DNA from: Nemania diffusa
Taxonomy: Eukaryota; Ascomycota; Sordariomycetes; Xylariales; Xylariaceae
Assembly: GCA_038501195.1 (NCBI GenBank)
Contig: JBBPUQ010000003.1
Location: forward strand, 2,062,501 to 2,126,500
Direction of reading: 5' to 3'
DNA: 64,000 nt
The notes below the pieces were generated by a model. It was given only the letters and a program-made list of their open reading frames with translations. It was not told the DNA's origin and did not search any database. This document shows, in pieces, positions 48,245-60,800 of this stretch. The position numbers and the translations under genes were made by a program. Position 1 is the stretch's first letter, and each line of letters opens with the position of its first letter.

Positions 48245-49172
48245 TACCGTACCGTGCGCCACAAAGCCCAGCTCTGCGGAAGCAGCCGATATCACAGGAT
48301 GCCGGTACCGGTACCAGCACCGCTCGCTCTTCACGACGTCAACCTCATGCTACAGCTAATGCTGTCTACCGATATACCTATATAAGCCTAGCAGCAGTAC
48401 ACACGTATCCGAGGTTACAAACTCAATATACAAAAGGCATCAGGAAATATCAAGAATCCGCCATCCGTTTTCTAACGGCAGCTTCAATCGCGTGTCTGTG
48501 ATTCGCGCGAGCTGGACGGCGAAACACGTCAGTCTCCTCTCCCCATTGCTCCTTCGTAGCTCCATCGAGAGTAGCACTCCTAATTCCGTGCTGTCGCTTG
48601 AATTTTAATATCGCCGGGTGGCATACCTAGTGTACATGCATGGCGTCTAGGAGTTCGTTAGCTTCTATCAATCATAACTACGCTAGCAACCAAGTATTGA
48701 TATTATAAAGATAAGTGCCAACTAGATAATATCACCGTAGAGAGTGGGTATATTCAATCGCCAGAACGATCGCGGGGGTGGCGTGGCTAGCTAGGTACCT
48801 AACCTACCCTGACCTAACTTAACCTAGGGAATAAGTCGAGTTGCTGACGACCAGCAGTTTTATAGGGCTTCACGATACTAGTCTAGCTTTGCTCGGGGTA
48901 CCTAGCTTCAAATTGGTAGTTTCCTCCTGTCACGTGTAGCACCTCTTGAGCATTTTTTGCCTAGCTCAATGTGTGGACAGGTATATATGCAATAAAGCAG
49001 GTAATAACTAGGTTCCAATCAAACTCTAGTCTAGAAAGTCTAGACCGTCCGATGCGCCTCCGCTCCGCTGTGCCGGTTGACTCCGGTTGCGCCTTTGAGG
49101 TTACATAGGCGGATCTCGTCTACCAGCATGTATCATTCCGATACTACTATCCATATTCAATAACAAACTCGC
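48245..49172. other. Spacer with likely P450 promoter
   Basis: No gene. TACCTA-type words cluster near 48790-48830 (GCTAGCTAGGTACCTAACC). A TATA-like GTATATATGC at 48981-48990 lies about 185 bases before the P450 start and may be its core promoter. Confidence 0.45.
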
Positions 49173-50995
49173 ATGTTAGACAAGACAGTTCAGCGAAAAG
49201 AGAAACCGCCAAAATACTCTACCAGAATGATATTATTTAACGCCTTCTTCGTGGCAGTCGCCAGCTTACTCCTCACGGGGTGGTATATATGGAAATGCAT
49301 CTCATCCCCGCTTCGGGCCCTGCCAGGTCCGAAGACCTCCCTATTCACCTCGCTCATACTTAAGTCGTATGAGTTTCGTGCTTCACGTACTACCTATGTT
49401 CACAGTCTACACCTACAGTACGGACCGGTTGTCAGAATCGCGCCCAACGAAGTTTCATTTGCTTCCCTGGACGGTATCAAGGAAATTTACGGGTCAGGTG
49501 GCAGCGGCTACGATAAGACGGAGTTTTATGATCTGTTCAAGGCTTATGGAAGAAGGTATGTATTTCTATGATATTTCTGCGATGACAGAAGCTTACTGTG
49601 ATTATGTCTAGGACCATGTTTGCTACATTAAATAAGGAGGATGTGCGTAAAATATCTCAAAGGAACTTCTCCGTGAAGCTGATTTCTATAGCATGCCAAG
49701 AGGAAGAGGGTGCTTGCTGATAGATATGCCAACTCGAACATTATGAAATCACAATCGCTCGATGGAATTGCAGAACGGTCCAGAAGATTCATTGAAAGAT
49801 GCTCTCAGTTTGCTGGCCGAAGCGTGGACGTGTTCGTACGTTCCCCTTATCCACTCCTATAAATCATGCGTGCTAACTCGCTACAGATTTGTAGGAGTCA
49901 CCGCTGAAGCTATTCAAGGCTACAAATGCTAACGGTGAAGGAGACTTACACGACTACGCTTTTGATGGCGTCACTCATCAACTATTCCATCCTTATGGGT
50001 CAGATTCGCTCCGCAATGCACAACATGAGGATATCATGAAGCAGGTAGCATTTGATGACAGTCTTCAGAGTGAGTCTCCCTTGAGGTCGCGATATCAGTC
50101 TTGTTTCTAAACTGCTATAGATCGTCTCGTGGAGTATTATAGCCCATCATTACACAAGATTATAGGCCAGGCCCTTTCTCTCTTCGCAAAACCACGGCAG
50201 ACCCCTCTAGCGGACGAGCTAGTCTTGTCCGCAACTCGAAAGACGGATCCCGCGCAGTTCACACTATTGAATCGCATGCAAGACAAAGTCCATAAAATGG
50301 ATCAGATAGACATGGCGGCCGAATGCCTAGACCATATGGCTGCTGGTATTGACACTACTGGGGACGGATTATGTTTCCTTATGTGGGAGCTTTCGCAACC
50401 TCGATCATTTCACGTCCAACGCCGGCTGCAGGAGGAATTGATGGCCAATCCTGACATCTCATTCGATAAACTACCATACCTCGATGCCGTTGTATCAGAA
50501 GGTCTACGATGCTTTCCGGCGATACCCATGTCATTGCCGCGATATGTCCCACGGGGTGGGCGCACGATTGACAGTTTCTTCATTCCCGAGCATACTATAG
50601 TCAGCAGCCAGGCGTATTCTACGCATCGTATTGACCAGACAGTGTTCCCGCAGCCTGACCTATTCAACCCAGAGAGATGGTTCGAAGAAGAAGGAGCGCC
50701 AGAGAGGAAGCGGCTGTTCTTCGCCTTCGCCAGTGGAGGAAGGGGTTGCGTCGGGAAACAGTAAGTATAAACCCCCATGGTTTTAAGGATAAGTGCCTAA
50801 CCCCTCACTCGTAGCCTCGCGCTGGCCGAGATGAAGATATTATTGAGGGATGTGTACTCGCGGTTCACAACCCTCCCTGATCTCTCCATGACTGATGAAG
50901 ACATGAAGATGTCGGACCAACTTATCTCGTCGCAGCCAAGGAGCAAAAAGTGTCTACTGAGATTCGAGCCAGTTAAAATGGATGCCTACAGCTAG
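49173..50995 (+). CDS. Cytochrome P450 monooxygenase (intact)
   Basis: Six exons (49173-49555, 49612-49642, 49692-49835, 49895-50069, 50121-50760, 50815-50995) give 517 residues. An N-terminal membrane anchor (FNAFFVAVASLLLTGWYIW) places it on the endoplasmic reticulum. The proline hinge is LRALPGPKT, the I-helix AGIDTT is at 319-324, ExxR lies in VVSEGLRCFP, the PERW motif is in LFNPERWFEE, and the heme loop FASGGRGCVG has Cys454. The very short second exon uses the donor GAT|GTGCGT; this choice is forced because reading on hits a stop, while joining to HAKRKRVLADRY restores a P450-like frame. It is not a close sister of the broken P450 at 9.4-11.2 kb, to judge from motif wording. The substrate is unknown; no other pathway gene is adjacent. 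Confidence 0.92.
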
Positions 50996-52402
50996 GAGAA
51001 GAGAATAAGAGGGTTAAATACGACTCCTGTAAGTCAATCATAGGTAATTATTACACTCAGCATCTTACGCTAAGTATCAATCTAGGTGACGTAAATTACA
51101 TATCCGATACCTTCAGCATTCTCGAATAAATGTGATAGTACTTTCTTATCGTCTTTCCCTCGTTGTCGATTATTAGCGTGACGAGTAAAAGATCTCTGAT
51201 ATGTTATGAGAGCTGAGAGGTCGGCTCAGCACCTCAAACTTCAGAAATTGATTTGTGAAATTATACTAAAATACCGTTGTTTTATATACTCAGTCGCCCA
51301 AAAGTCTTACTATATACCGCTCATAATACCCCCAATTACCTAGTTAGGTCTATGTAGCTCCGTAAGGCACAAGTGAAGAGACAATGTGTAGGATAGGTGC
51401 TCTACTCAAAGACTAGTATATCGTGATCGTTATGTAGGCACCTCACTAACATTCTATAAAAGACTTCAATATCATTTTAGCACGTTGACGGGACTCATTT
51501 TCCAAGCAGTCTACTATATAAAGCTACTTCATTCACAATGACAGAATTGTTCTCTCATCCTGCTTACATAGAGCGATAGACTAATAGTAACAGCCCAGAA
51601 ACATCGGATATGGGGTAGATTGTCGAGGCAATCGGCTCTCGTCGGAATATGCCATTTCATTACTAGCAAACCCGATCTAGCGTAGGATTCTCTCACTATC
51701 TATTACCCGGTTAAGCTTACCCACAAGAGATTGAGGCTATATCGCATCAGTCATGCACCCCCACGATGGACGTGTGCTATTTAGATCGGTGGGGGAGCCA
51801 GGGTCCTCGAAACGCAGTTTGACAGCTTCCATGGTGTTTGCATGCAACCCTCCGGCTGCGTCTCAATAACCAAGACCATTCGGTGCGACCAACCCACCTA
51901 ACAATTACCTCGAACGTAGCCTGCCGCTCGAGGCATAATGCCGTTCGCTTCGTGCACTGGGCGGGCAGACTACCTATGTGTAGGTACCTTGGGACTGCAC
52001 TGTGTATCGAACTGTCGCCGAACGACCGCTCGACCGACCGACTTCGGATATGTCGTGGGTAGGGGCCTGCAGATGTCAAGCACGAGCTGCGAGACAAACG
52101 GAACGATCTTTCGCCTGCCTTCGTCGCGTCGGGGTAGGTAGGGTCAACTCAGGCTCTTCGTTCCGACCAACCCGGTAATTGGTCCCCGACGGCAGGCTCT
52201 TTGACGTAGCGTGTGATGTATTGCTGATTCGGGGTGTGCTGTGCGTATGTATGCGTGTGATATTTTATTATTATTACTGTCTTGTTTTTTTCACCCCGAC
52301 CCTGTAGACGTATGATGTCGAACCACCACCCCCCATCCGCCATCAAGCATCAATGGGCAGTTCATCGAAATAGGGCGACATAGGCACAGGATAAACTCAC
52401 AC

Positions 52403-52621
52403 TCACGCGTCGCGGCCGAAGGGTGTAAGTGTACGGCGTACGGTCATCACGCTCGCCGCGCTCGCCACGCTAGAGACGGGCTCGATGTGATGGACTTTTT
52501 TTTGCGCAGCATAATTTCCACCGGCGCGGGGGACGATGATTGTAATAGGCTTGCTTATAGGCAGAATACGCAGTCGAGGTTGTACAGCAAGACGAAACTG
52601 AGACTTGGCTATCTGGCTCAT
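52403..52621 (-). CDS. Possible small mitochondrial-type protein exon
   Basis: From the ATG near 52621 a 70-plus residue frame runs on the minus strand: MSQIAKSQFRLAVQPRLR, then RAGGNYAAQKKVHHIEPVSS, ending near TPFGRDA. The first 25 residues are basic and free of acids, like a mitochondrial presequence. The frame stops at TGA within GC|GTGAGT, so the last bases could be a splice donor with a further exon downstream. I do not recognise a family. It could be chance. Confidence 0.25.
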   Translation of the reverse strand: MSQIAKSQFRLAVQPRLRILPISKPITIIVPRAGGNYAAQKKVHHIEPVSSVASAASVMTVRRTLTPFGRDA

Positions 52622-55578
52622 TGGCCTCTTCGCAGCACTAAGTTTCACAAGAGCCAGCTCCCGGGTGTCTCACACGCTCACGCGAACAAAGAATATGAAG
52701 TAAGGGCTAAGGGGCCGCCGCACCACGATCCGCATGATTAGGACACCCCGGCAGCTTTAAGGGGTATAACCGTAAGCAGTACATCCATACCTACGTACAC
52801 TACTCTGCGCTAATGTGAGACACCATATGCACACAGTTTACAGTAACTGTACGAGCGGACAAGTACCGCGTACGGCACCCGCAGGGACAATGGGAGCAAT
52901 TCTAAGCGCGGCGGCGAAGCAAGACATGCACATCTATATTAGGCTAGGAGGGCGAGAAGGCTGGAAGGCTATGGCGGTTGTGACCAGAACCGATGCTGTG
53001 TCTCCTTGCTCTCGCCCACTCATGTTCGACGTCCATAACCCGGTTGCCGGAACACCACGCTCGGGCGCGGCCATCTGCCTACATATGACATACCTGGTCA
53101 CTGGCCGTGCATGTGAGGGAGTGAAAGATAGCGCATTCTCAAGAGCAATCAGCAGAAGTCACAGGTTTTCAGCCTATTAAATTTTTTCTGCTGCCCACGT
53201 GTCTCATATTTCCCATAGCTATGTCTCTGCCACCTACGTAGATGGGTATGTAGGTCGGTCGTCTACTATCTCCAGTGTATTACAGGGTAAAGGGGCTTGT
53301 TACTCCAAGGCGGCGCAGGGCAGAGCACAGGGCCGTCCAGCTGCAAGATTGCTCGCTCCCTCGGCTCGGGATCTGGAAATCCCAATTCATGATGTATGCA
53401 ATACTCTGTATATCCCACGTAAACGCGCAAGCTTCCTCTCGCCCCCCATGCAATATTGCGTGTGTAAAAGCAACAACATGCATGTCGTACCCCCATCCAG
53501 TCGTCCCTCTCCCCTCCGCGGATGCATCGACGTTGAGATCCGGCTGCCACAATGCAACCCGACATCGTGCCACGCTCTCTTATTCCTTTCTTTTTATTTT
53601 CCTTCTTCCTGCATTTGCAGCCATTTCAGGCGGTGGGATTCGAGCTACAGAAGAAGCAGAGGCGGAAGAAACGCTCCTAAGCCACCTGTATATATCGTTG
53701 CGGTCTACAAGCATGCATCACGATATTATACCTCATGTAATACCTAGCCAGAGCGTGGCTATTGAGTAATTAGCAATGAAAAAGAATGTGCCTGCAGCTT
53801 GCCATCCTTGGCGTCAGAGGTACACCTGCGGCCTTTACATGTATCCTTCTTGTCCCTCTGTCTTCTTGTCCTGCATGCTTCTCCAAATTGGGATATTCGA
53901 TGCACATCATGCTTTAGATGCCCTATAACGAAAAGCAACGATGCTGCTAATACCTAGGTTGTCTGGTTCACATGGCTCGTAGATATGCTCTCTTATCACA
54001 GACCGTGAAAGGCGCGGGGAATCTGTCGCGGACCCCGCAGAGGTCTCGCGGCTGATGTAGCGGTGTGCTTCTTTGCCCCGGTGTCTATCTAGTTTCTCGT
54101 CACGGAGGTGTGGTTTCTGGACAAGAACAAGAAATTCGATCTTAAGCGTGTAGGACTCGTGGCAAGCCACGGGTAATAATACCTAATACCTGGTACTACC
54201 TACTACCGGCGAACAAAAGTCCTTCGCTTCATTAGTAGCATAATAGTGCGATAAAAGGAAGCAACCTCTCCAAATCTAACTTTACTAGTAGTAGCATGCA
54301 GGGTATGTCTCAGCCGCCTAGTTCTGGACGATCCGGGGAAGTGGCTTTAATCCCCTACTTCACGGCGTGGCACTCTGGCAGATTTCTCCAAAAAGGTGCC
54401 TACTCCAATAAAACTAGGCGAGATATGTTCAGGAGAGAGACGAGGGTGGAAATTGTGTTGATGTCTAAAAAAGTAGGAACACTGTCTAGGTTCATCATGG
54501 ACATAATCATAAAAACGGAATAGCAAATTTTGGGTTGCCTCGAAAAGTAACTAGGTATGGCCTTTGCGGACGTTGAAGAGGAGCCGTTTTTCCACATCAC
54601 GGGTTTCGTCTCAGATGCATGCTGATCTCTATAGGAGCATAGAATCAAGGAGATCGAATGGTTCTCGATGGCGTTCTGAGATATGACCTATAATATTTAC
54701 ATCCTATTAACAACAACGTAAGTCGTTGTGTAAATATGCTGGGGTTTAGTTCTAAATTTTGGTTTAGTTGCTTGCTTTCCTGGAATACTGCACACAGGCA
54801 AATTACAAATTTGAAATTCTTGTACATATTAAAATGTATACATAAACTGTACAGGAGTGACTAATACAAAAGCGACTTTCAACCTAAGGGAGCACGCATC
54901 TTAGACCTTGAACGCCTTCACTTTACTTCAAGCTGAGAGTAGTGTGCAAGTATTACTGCGTAAATTACATACTCGAAATAAGTCATAATAATAGAAATAC
55001 CTTACTTATAAAATACTAATAGTCAGGTAGAGGGTACAATTTTTAGGTAGGTGGATTCGAACCACAGTGGTTAAGCCTACAGCATGAGTATACCTATGTA
55101 AGGTTGAGGAGGCTCAATGACAACCTTGGCAGATTCGAGTGCACACATTTATGTCCATTAAATCTTACCTCTTTCATTCCGCTTCGTACACCAAGACGAG
55201 AGGCGCGACATTCAAAACTACTGGTATGCTTGTAGTTGATAGATTCTGTTCAAATTTCCCACAAATTTTCCAAGACAACCTGCTCCTGTTCACTATAACA
55301 CCCCAAGCAGCAAACATGACAAACTACCTAGGTAACAACTCCTACCCGCGCTATTAGACAAAACCGCACGAAAACGACTGAGTTGGATGAGAAAGGCAAG
55401 ATGAAGTCTTGTATAGACATGGATTTAACTCTAGTAATTGCGTGTGTAAAAAGCAAAGAGCTAATCACTCGCCTGGCTGGAGATACATATGCCTTGTCTA
55501 ATTTGCCGAAATAGGAAAATAAATAAGTTTAAATGGGAAAAGAAACATTGCAGTATGGCTGATGATAGAGACGGAGGC

Positions 55579-55799
55579 GGCTAGCTATACAATCCAACCA
55601 GAAAAGCTTTTTAAAAGTATAATATTACCTTTCGAATGCTACACCTAGGCCGTGCTTCTTGAATTTTACGACAGTTAGTCACTTCGTGAAGTTCGAGGAG
55701 CACGGCCTAAGTGTAGCATTCGCTGATTGCGGCGACATTTACTGGAAAGGTGATATCGTGCTTTCAGAAAGCTTTTCTGGTTGAATTGTATAGCTAGCC
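55579..55799. repeat. Asymmetric inverted repeat with transition-type differences
   Basis: Left arm 55579-55670 pairs with right arm 55685-55799. The outer ends are GGCTAGCTATACAAT and its complement. The right arm carries about 22 extra bases (55730-55752 region) absent from the left. Arms differ by many C-to-T or G-to-A changes, concentrated in the left arm. It lies just 3' of the YDR124W-like gene (stop at 55859). It is either an old MITE or an inverted duplication hit by RIP. Confidence 0.8.
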
Positions 55800-55858
55800 A
55801 CCGAACAAGATGCAGAAGCAGGGGCAGCCATTGACCGAACCTAGTTGTTATCATCAAG

Positions 55859-57859
55859 TTACTGAGATATTGAAGTGGTGTGTCCCCTCTCAGTCTTCAC
55901 ATGTATAGGTCCTAATAATGATGCTCCTTCATTCGGGTAGTCCGGATAGGTCGACTGACGCTGTATCCCACTTTGATTAACACCCCTAGGGGTCAATATA
56001 TCTGCGTGGTGTGCGTCAGGAGGTTGCTGAGATAAATATGGTGGGCCTGGAGGTATTTGTCCGCTAAATGTTGGCACACTAGGCAGTTGTTGTTGAAACG
56101 CATACATAGATGGAGTGTTTGGCGTGTTCGAGGTTGGCCAAGATGGGTGGTACAATCCCGGGACTACTCCGGAGCTCTCATAATCGGAGGAAGCGAACGC
56201 CGAAGATCGCCGGCTAGTACCATGAGGGCTATACATCTCATGAAGTCCGATATGACCGTGGCTATAGTTAGGTGCATGATTACCTATACTAGCCTCATCC
56301 ACATATTCCGGGTGCTCACACAACCCATGCTCATATCCAGGATGCGAGTATTGTGTAGCTCGAACATTCGCATTCTGAGGGAAACCGGTACCTGGAAAAT
56401 TCCGCGTTTCGCCATGCTCATTGGCGTGGACTTGAGACATCATATTGGGGCCAATGGGTTCCATTGACGATGTGCCTGAAGAGGCCATTGTAAGATGCTG
56501 CTCAGCGTCTTCCTCGTCGTCAGACTCTGCCTCCTTGTAACGCTCGTTATCGGAGAACGACTCGACCAGAACCTCGGTATTTGCATCTATGCTTGGTAAG
56601 TTTCATTACGTGATTTCAGACACTGGAACCTATCGAACGCACCAATCTCTCCATCGTTATAACGCAACTCTTGTTTCGCGACCTTGAATATATCATCCAA
56701 AATCGTCTTCTTTTTCTGGTTCCCCGGCGAGTTTTTGTCAGTGAACCACGACGATAGTGCTTCAAGGGTCACGGCGTGTAGTTTTTCCAAGTCGAGCTCT
56801 ACCTTTTGCAGTGCGGGGTGTCGCTCAGTTTCCGGCACTACTAGCATACGCAAAATGTGGCAGAGTAGGTAAACACGTTCTCGGGAAAATTTAGCAACTG
56901 AATACATACGTGGATAACTGTCACTTACCATCTTTTCCAAGGTGATCGGGTTCCTTATGCCGCATATTCTTCCAAGTCTCGCACCCAAATTTCCGATAAA
57001 ACTTGGGCCACCAGTCAGGACGGGTCTCATCTCCCTTTGTGTAGGGGTTGGTCGACTGTTTCTTTGGGGCGATAGCCTTTACCCATGCTTTCCCTAAAGT
57101 TTTGCATGCTGTCTGTTGGCAGCACTTTAGGTAATGATCATAGAAAGCGTAAACTGCGTGGACATCGCCGATTTTAATGCCTCGGCTAGCTTCAGTGGTG
57201 GCCATCGACATGCCTCGGCCACTTGGTATATCACTATTGGTTCTCTGCCGCTTCCTAGGTCTACGGACATTGTCGCTGGTAGAGCCACCTGCTGCGATGG
57301 GCTGATAGTACTGGTCTCGCACATCCGTTCTGCTGCTTTCATAGATAGGTGTGTGCATCTCTGGGTTGAAGCCTAATTCTGGTCCGTCGAATGACGACGA
57401 ACCATTACGAACTGGGACGGAATATGTTAGTATGATATAATGTGACGTCTGTGTTGTGTAGAACTCAGAATATACCTCGCTCTATACGTCTCACTTCTTT
57501 AGCGAAGTCCACTTCATTGAAGAATGCGTGATAGTTAATTTGTGGGTCACTAGCTGGGCTGGAGAAATACTTGATGCGATTATCATTATCCATGGCGGCG
57601 ACGAAATACATTTTCCCAGGGATATTGCAAAGTTCTCGTAGAGCCCTCTCAATCGTCTGTTCTTTTCGTCAGTATGAGAAATTAGGGTAGATAGGGGCGT
57701 AGTTACTATAGGTTGAGTTACTAAAGGTGCACTGGCCAAAGGTGCACTGGCCAAAGGTGCAGTTACCAAAGGCGCAGTTACCAAAGGTGCAGATGCCAAA
57801 GGCCTCTTCGCTTCCGATGAGGGAAATTGGACCCCCAGGTTATCGAGAGTCGTCCCCAT
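55859..57859 (-). CDS. YDR124W-like helical-bundle protein (DUF2841)
   Basis: Exons 57859-57707, 57656-57476, 57411-56929, 56879-56643 and 56586-55859 total 1782 bases, giving 593 residues in one frame. Introns are 50, 64, 49 and 56 bases. Residues 22-48 are five-residue repeats (APLVT/APLAS) encoded by a 15-base tandem repeat. A conserved N-terminal block has IPGKMYFVAAMDNDNRIKYF. A basic stretch RRPRKRQR may be a nuclear signal. The helical-bundle domain (about 170-270) contains HAVYAFYDHYLKCCQQTACK, WVKAIAPKKQSTNPYTKGD, TRPDWWP and HKEPDHLGKDERVYLLCHIL. The C-terminal 240 residues are disordered, acidic first, then Pro/Ser/Tyr-rich. The family is linked to subtelomeric hrmA-type clusters and to yeast YDR124W, but its function is unknown. 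The ATG could be preceded by another exon (AG acceptor near 57880). Confidence 0.88.
57721..57795. repeat. Coding minisatellite, five 15-base units
   Basis: Units of CCAAAGGTGCACTGG with variants (GCAGTTA, GCAGATG) are repeated five times plus a partial, in frame inside exon 1 of the YDR124W-like gene. They encode the APLVT/APLAS pentapeptides. Confidence 0.92.
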
Positions 57860-60800
57860 GATTCCTGTAGTCAACGTCTGGAAAATATAATTTTATATTT
57901 AGTGACGTTCAGTGCCGCGTCTTATGGCACCAGCTGTGTCTGTCCTCGGAAGTCCTAGAAATATATAAAAAACGTCTCAGATTCGAGCTTCACGAATATA
58001 TTTAGTGAGTAGTGCCCAGGGTATTAACCACGGCTGGGGCTCCTATGTAATAGCAAGTTATGACGATAGATGGCGACTAGTCGATACCGAGGATACTGTG
58101 AGTGTAGAAAGCGATATCGTATCAAGGCGTTTATAGAAGCAGCGGAAACAACGTTGCCAATAAATCACGCCGAGGTGTGATGGTTAGCCACGAAGACCCG
58201 AAGTCGGTTATATGATATATGTAATGCTGTTAGGTTGATCGATTTGTGGGGGGAAGGTATGAACTGCTTCGTGATTTTTTCGGATGGGTCTTGAAGATCT
58301 GTGTACTAAGTACTATGCAGGTAGCCACATTAGAAGCTAGTGCCTCTCAGACGAAACTATATTCCTTTGTTGGTGTAGGTTGTAGGAGTATGCTATCTTG
58401 GGACGCTGATCGGGAGATACGGAAAACGAGAATACCTGGCGGGAGCCGTTGACAAAGATATTGGAGTTAGCGTGAGAAGGGCTGAGCTGAACATGGGCCT
58501 GCCGCTGGGAACAAAGAAGGCCGATGTATTAGTCGTCAGGCACTCTGTAGATGAAATTGCTGCCAGTCCCCTGAGCGAAGTTGAGCTGGATTATCAACTA
58601 GTTGGGGATATAGGATCCTAAGAACAATGAACGTCCTCTTGCAATCTCCCACAGTTGTGAGACATCAGCCAGAATACCCCACTTGCTTCTATGATAGTGG
58701 GTGCTCCTTTGCGTTGAGAATCCAGATCACAAACTGATCATATGAATATGGAGTATTGGCACCGTTCTTCGTCTTGAAGGTTTCATATAGCTCTTGAGCT
58801 GCGCTAATCGGTGAGCAGAAGCACCAAGAATTTGAAGGAAAGGGATTTTAAGACCATCAACGATGGTAAAAGCTAGTAAGAATTCGCTAATGGGATCTTA
58901 GGAATTTATTATACGGTGTGTGTGGTCTGTAGCTGAAGACGGGAATAATGGCTTGGTAACTGGGGAGCTGGAGATAGATAATGCCAGTTCGTACCTGGGG
59001 AGGGGGGGAGAGGAGTAGACAATATAAACCAATAGCACAAGTGAGTAGGTAGAAGGAGGCACACAAACAGAAAAGATCATGGTGATACCTACTCGCCCCT
59101 TTCGATCATGAACAACCACCACATCCTATCTTGCGAAAGAAAGAGAAAAAAGAAAACAAGCCCTAAAGATAGAAGCAGGTACCTATGCGGAGGAGAATCG
59201 AGAGACACTGTGCACCCGACTAGGAGGTCTATTTTGCAGGGATGCTACAGATAGCTTTTCTGTCACCCCTGCCTTCACTATAAGCGTAAGTATAAGCCCA
59301 AGGCGCGCGGAGAAGGGCGAACAGGACACCAAGTACCTACGGTACTTCATAGGCAGTATAGGTAGCCAAGCAGCTGTGCAGCGGTTGGGTTTGGAAGCCG
59401 AGCCGAGCCATTGCGCATGCCACAGAGTCCTAAGCTGCAAGGTAACAGCAGCATCAAGTAGATTCACACCACACAGAGTGGTGGGAAGAATCGCCTTGCT
59501 TCATTCCCTTGGATCAGGATATACGTAATCCCTGGATAGAACTAGGATTTATAGTACAGTGCTGTACACTACCCAGCATAAGTATGTATGTAGGTAGGTA
59601 TATACATACTAGAGTAGTCGGAACGGACAGCGACATCAGCTGTACCTACTGTACAGAGTCTTCACAGCTTGCAAATGTTGAAACTCTGGTGGTGGTGTAT
59701 TTCGTAGGACCAATGCGATGCCTAGGTACTAGTCTCTCTCCATTCACATCTCCGTCTATGCAGATGCATTCCTGGATACTGTTTCTCGGATAACATGGTA
59801 ATTTAGTCCTGGGGTTATATACATACCTAGGTAGTTATAGTTAAAGGCAATAGGTTAGTCCTATATGAACGAACCCTCGGGCATAAAAGTTGGGAGCAGC
59901 AAATGCTTTGCATAATGGCAGTATGTATGCGTAGGTATGTACATAGCTCCGACATACCTACATACACTGCCTACATAGGTGGACAAGCTAATGCAAGTAT
60001 AGGTACCATGCGAGATGGTAAGCACACCGCGTGGCATGAGTGGGTTGAAGTTCTCTTGGATGCTAGCACCAAAAAAGAAAAGAGAGAAAAGAAATTATGC
60101 GGGCCAGATATCTTTACATTGGAGAACACCTCTTGAGTGGTATGTAGAGGGAGGTAGCTAGAGCTACTGTGTCTACCTACATGCCATTTAGACTTAGAGG
60201 ACGTTAGGAGTGACATTAGCGGCGGCAATTCAGAGGGTGTTTAGTGGGCCTAGCATGTGGAGAGCCGTGATAGTCCTAAGGTAACATACTACCTAGGTAC
60301 ATACTACTTGACCATGTAAGTAGGTACTTTGAGTAAGTAGTTAGGTCTCTCTGGGCATTCTTAATTAATAATTATCGCAGTCAGAGAATACATGTTGGAG
60401 GATGTATCCTATCAACGCATAGACCATCAAGCACTTTCATAACATTGAATCATTATACATACCTACCTACATAGGTATGTATATCTTAATTTTTGCTTTA
60501 TAAGTACTTCAATGGTGGGGGTATAGCTATCTTAGGTAGCTATCTAGGTGGGTACCTACATACGGTACCTAGGCAAGCTCAGTACGTACATATGTACTCC
60601 ACTACTACATGTTGGTACTTAGTACGCTGCATACCTACCTATGTACCTACGCGAATAGCACTACCTGGGTACCTACGTGTTCCTACGTTGTGAGAGATGG
60701 GACCATGGCTTACCTGCCACTCACCAGGGTACTTTTCAATTAAATTTACACCTTGGTTAAAATGTTCCAATGAAGCCTTCACCTAAGCACAATCAGGTAT

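Larger units (their letters stand above)
50996..55858. other. Spacer of 4.9 kb, mostly empty
   Basis: No confident gene. A possible exon lies at 52403-52621 (listed). The stretch 52.8-53.8 kb has long overlapping open frames on both strands that read as random translation. 54.2-55.5 kb is AT-rich. At 55579-55799 lies an asymmetric inverted repeat. Confidence 0.5.

Noticed and set aside
49643..49691. Frameshift or stop in the intact P450 after exon 2
   Set aside because: A 49-base intron with donor GTGCGT and acceptor TATAG removes the stop and restores the frame, so the gene is not broken.
52815..53769. Overlapping open frames of 97-182 codons on both strands
   Set aside because: No ATG-supported start with protein-like composition and no motif; openness on both strands suggests low stop density rather than coding.
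55035..55125. tRNA-like T-loop (GGTTCGAATCC on the minus strand)
   Set aside because: No matching acceptor, D-arm or anticodon stem of normal size could be drawn; the distance between complementary ends is about 53 bases.
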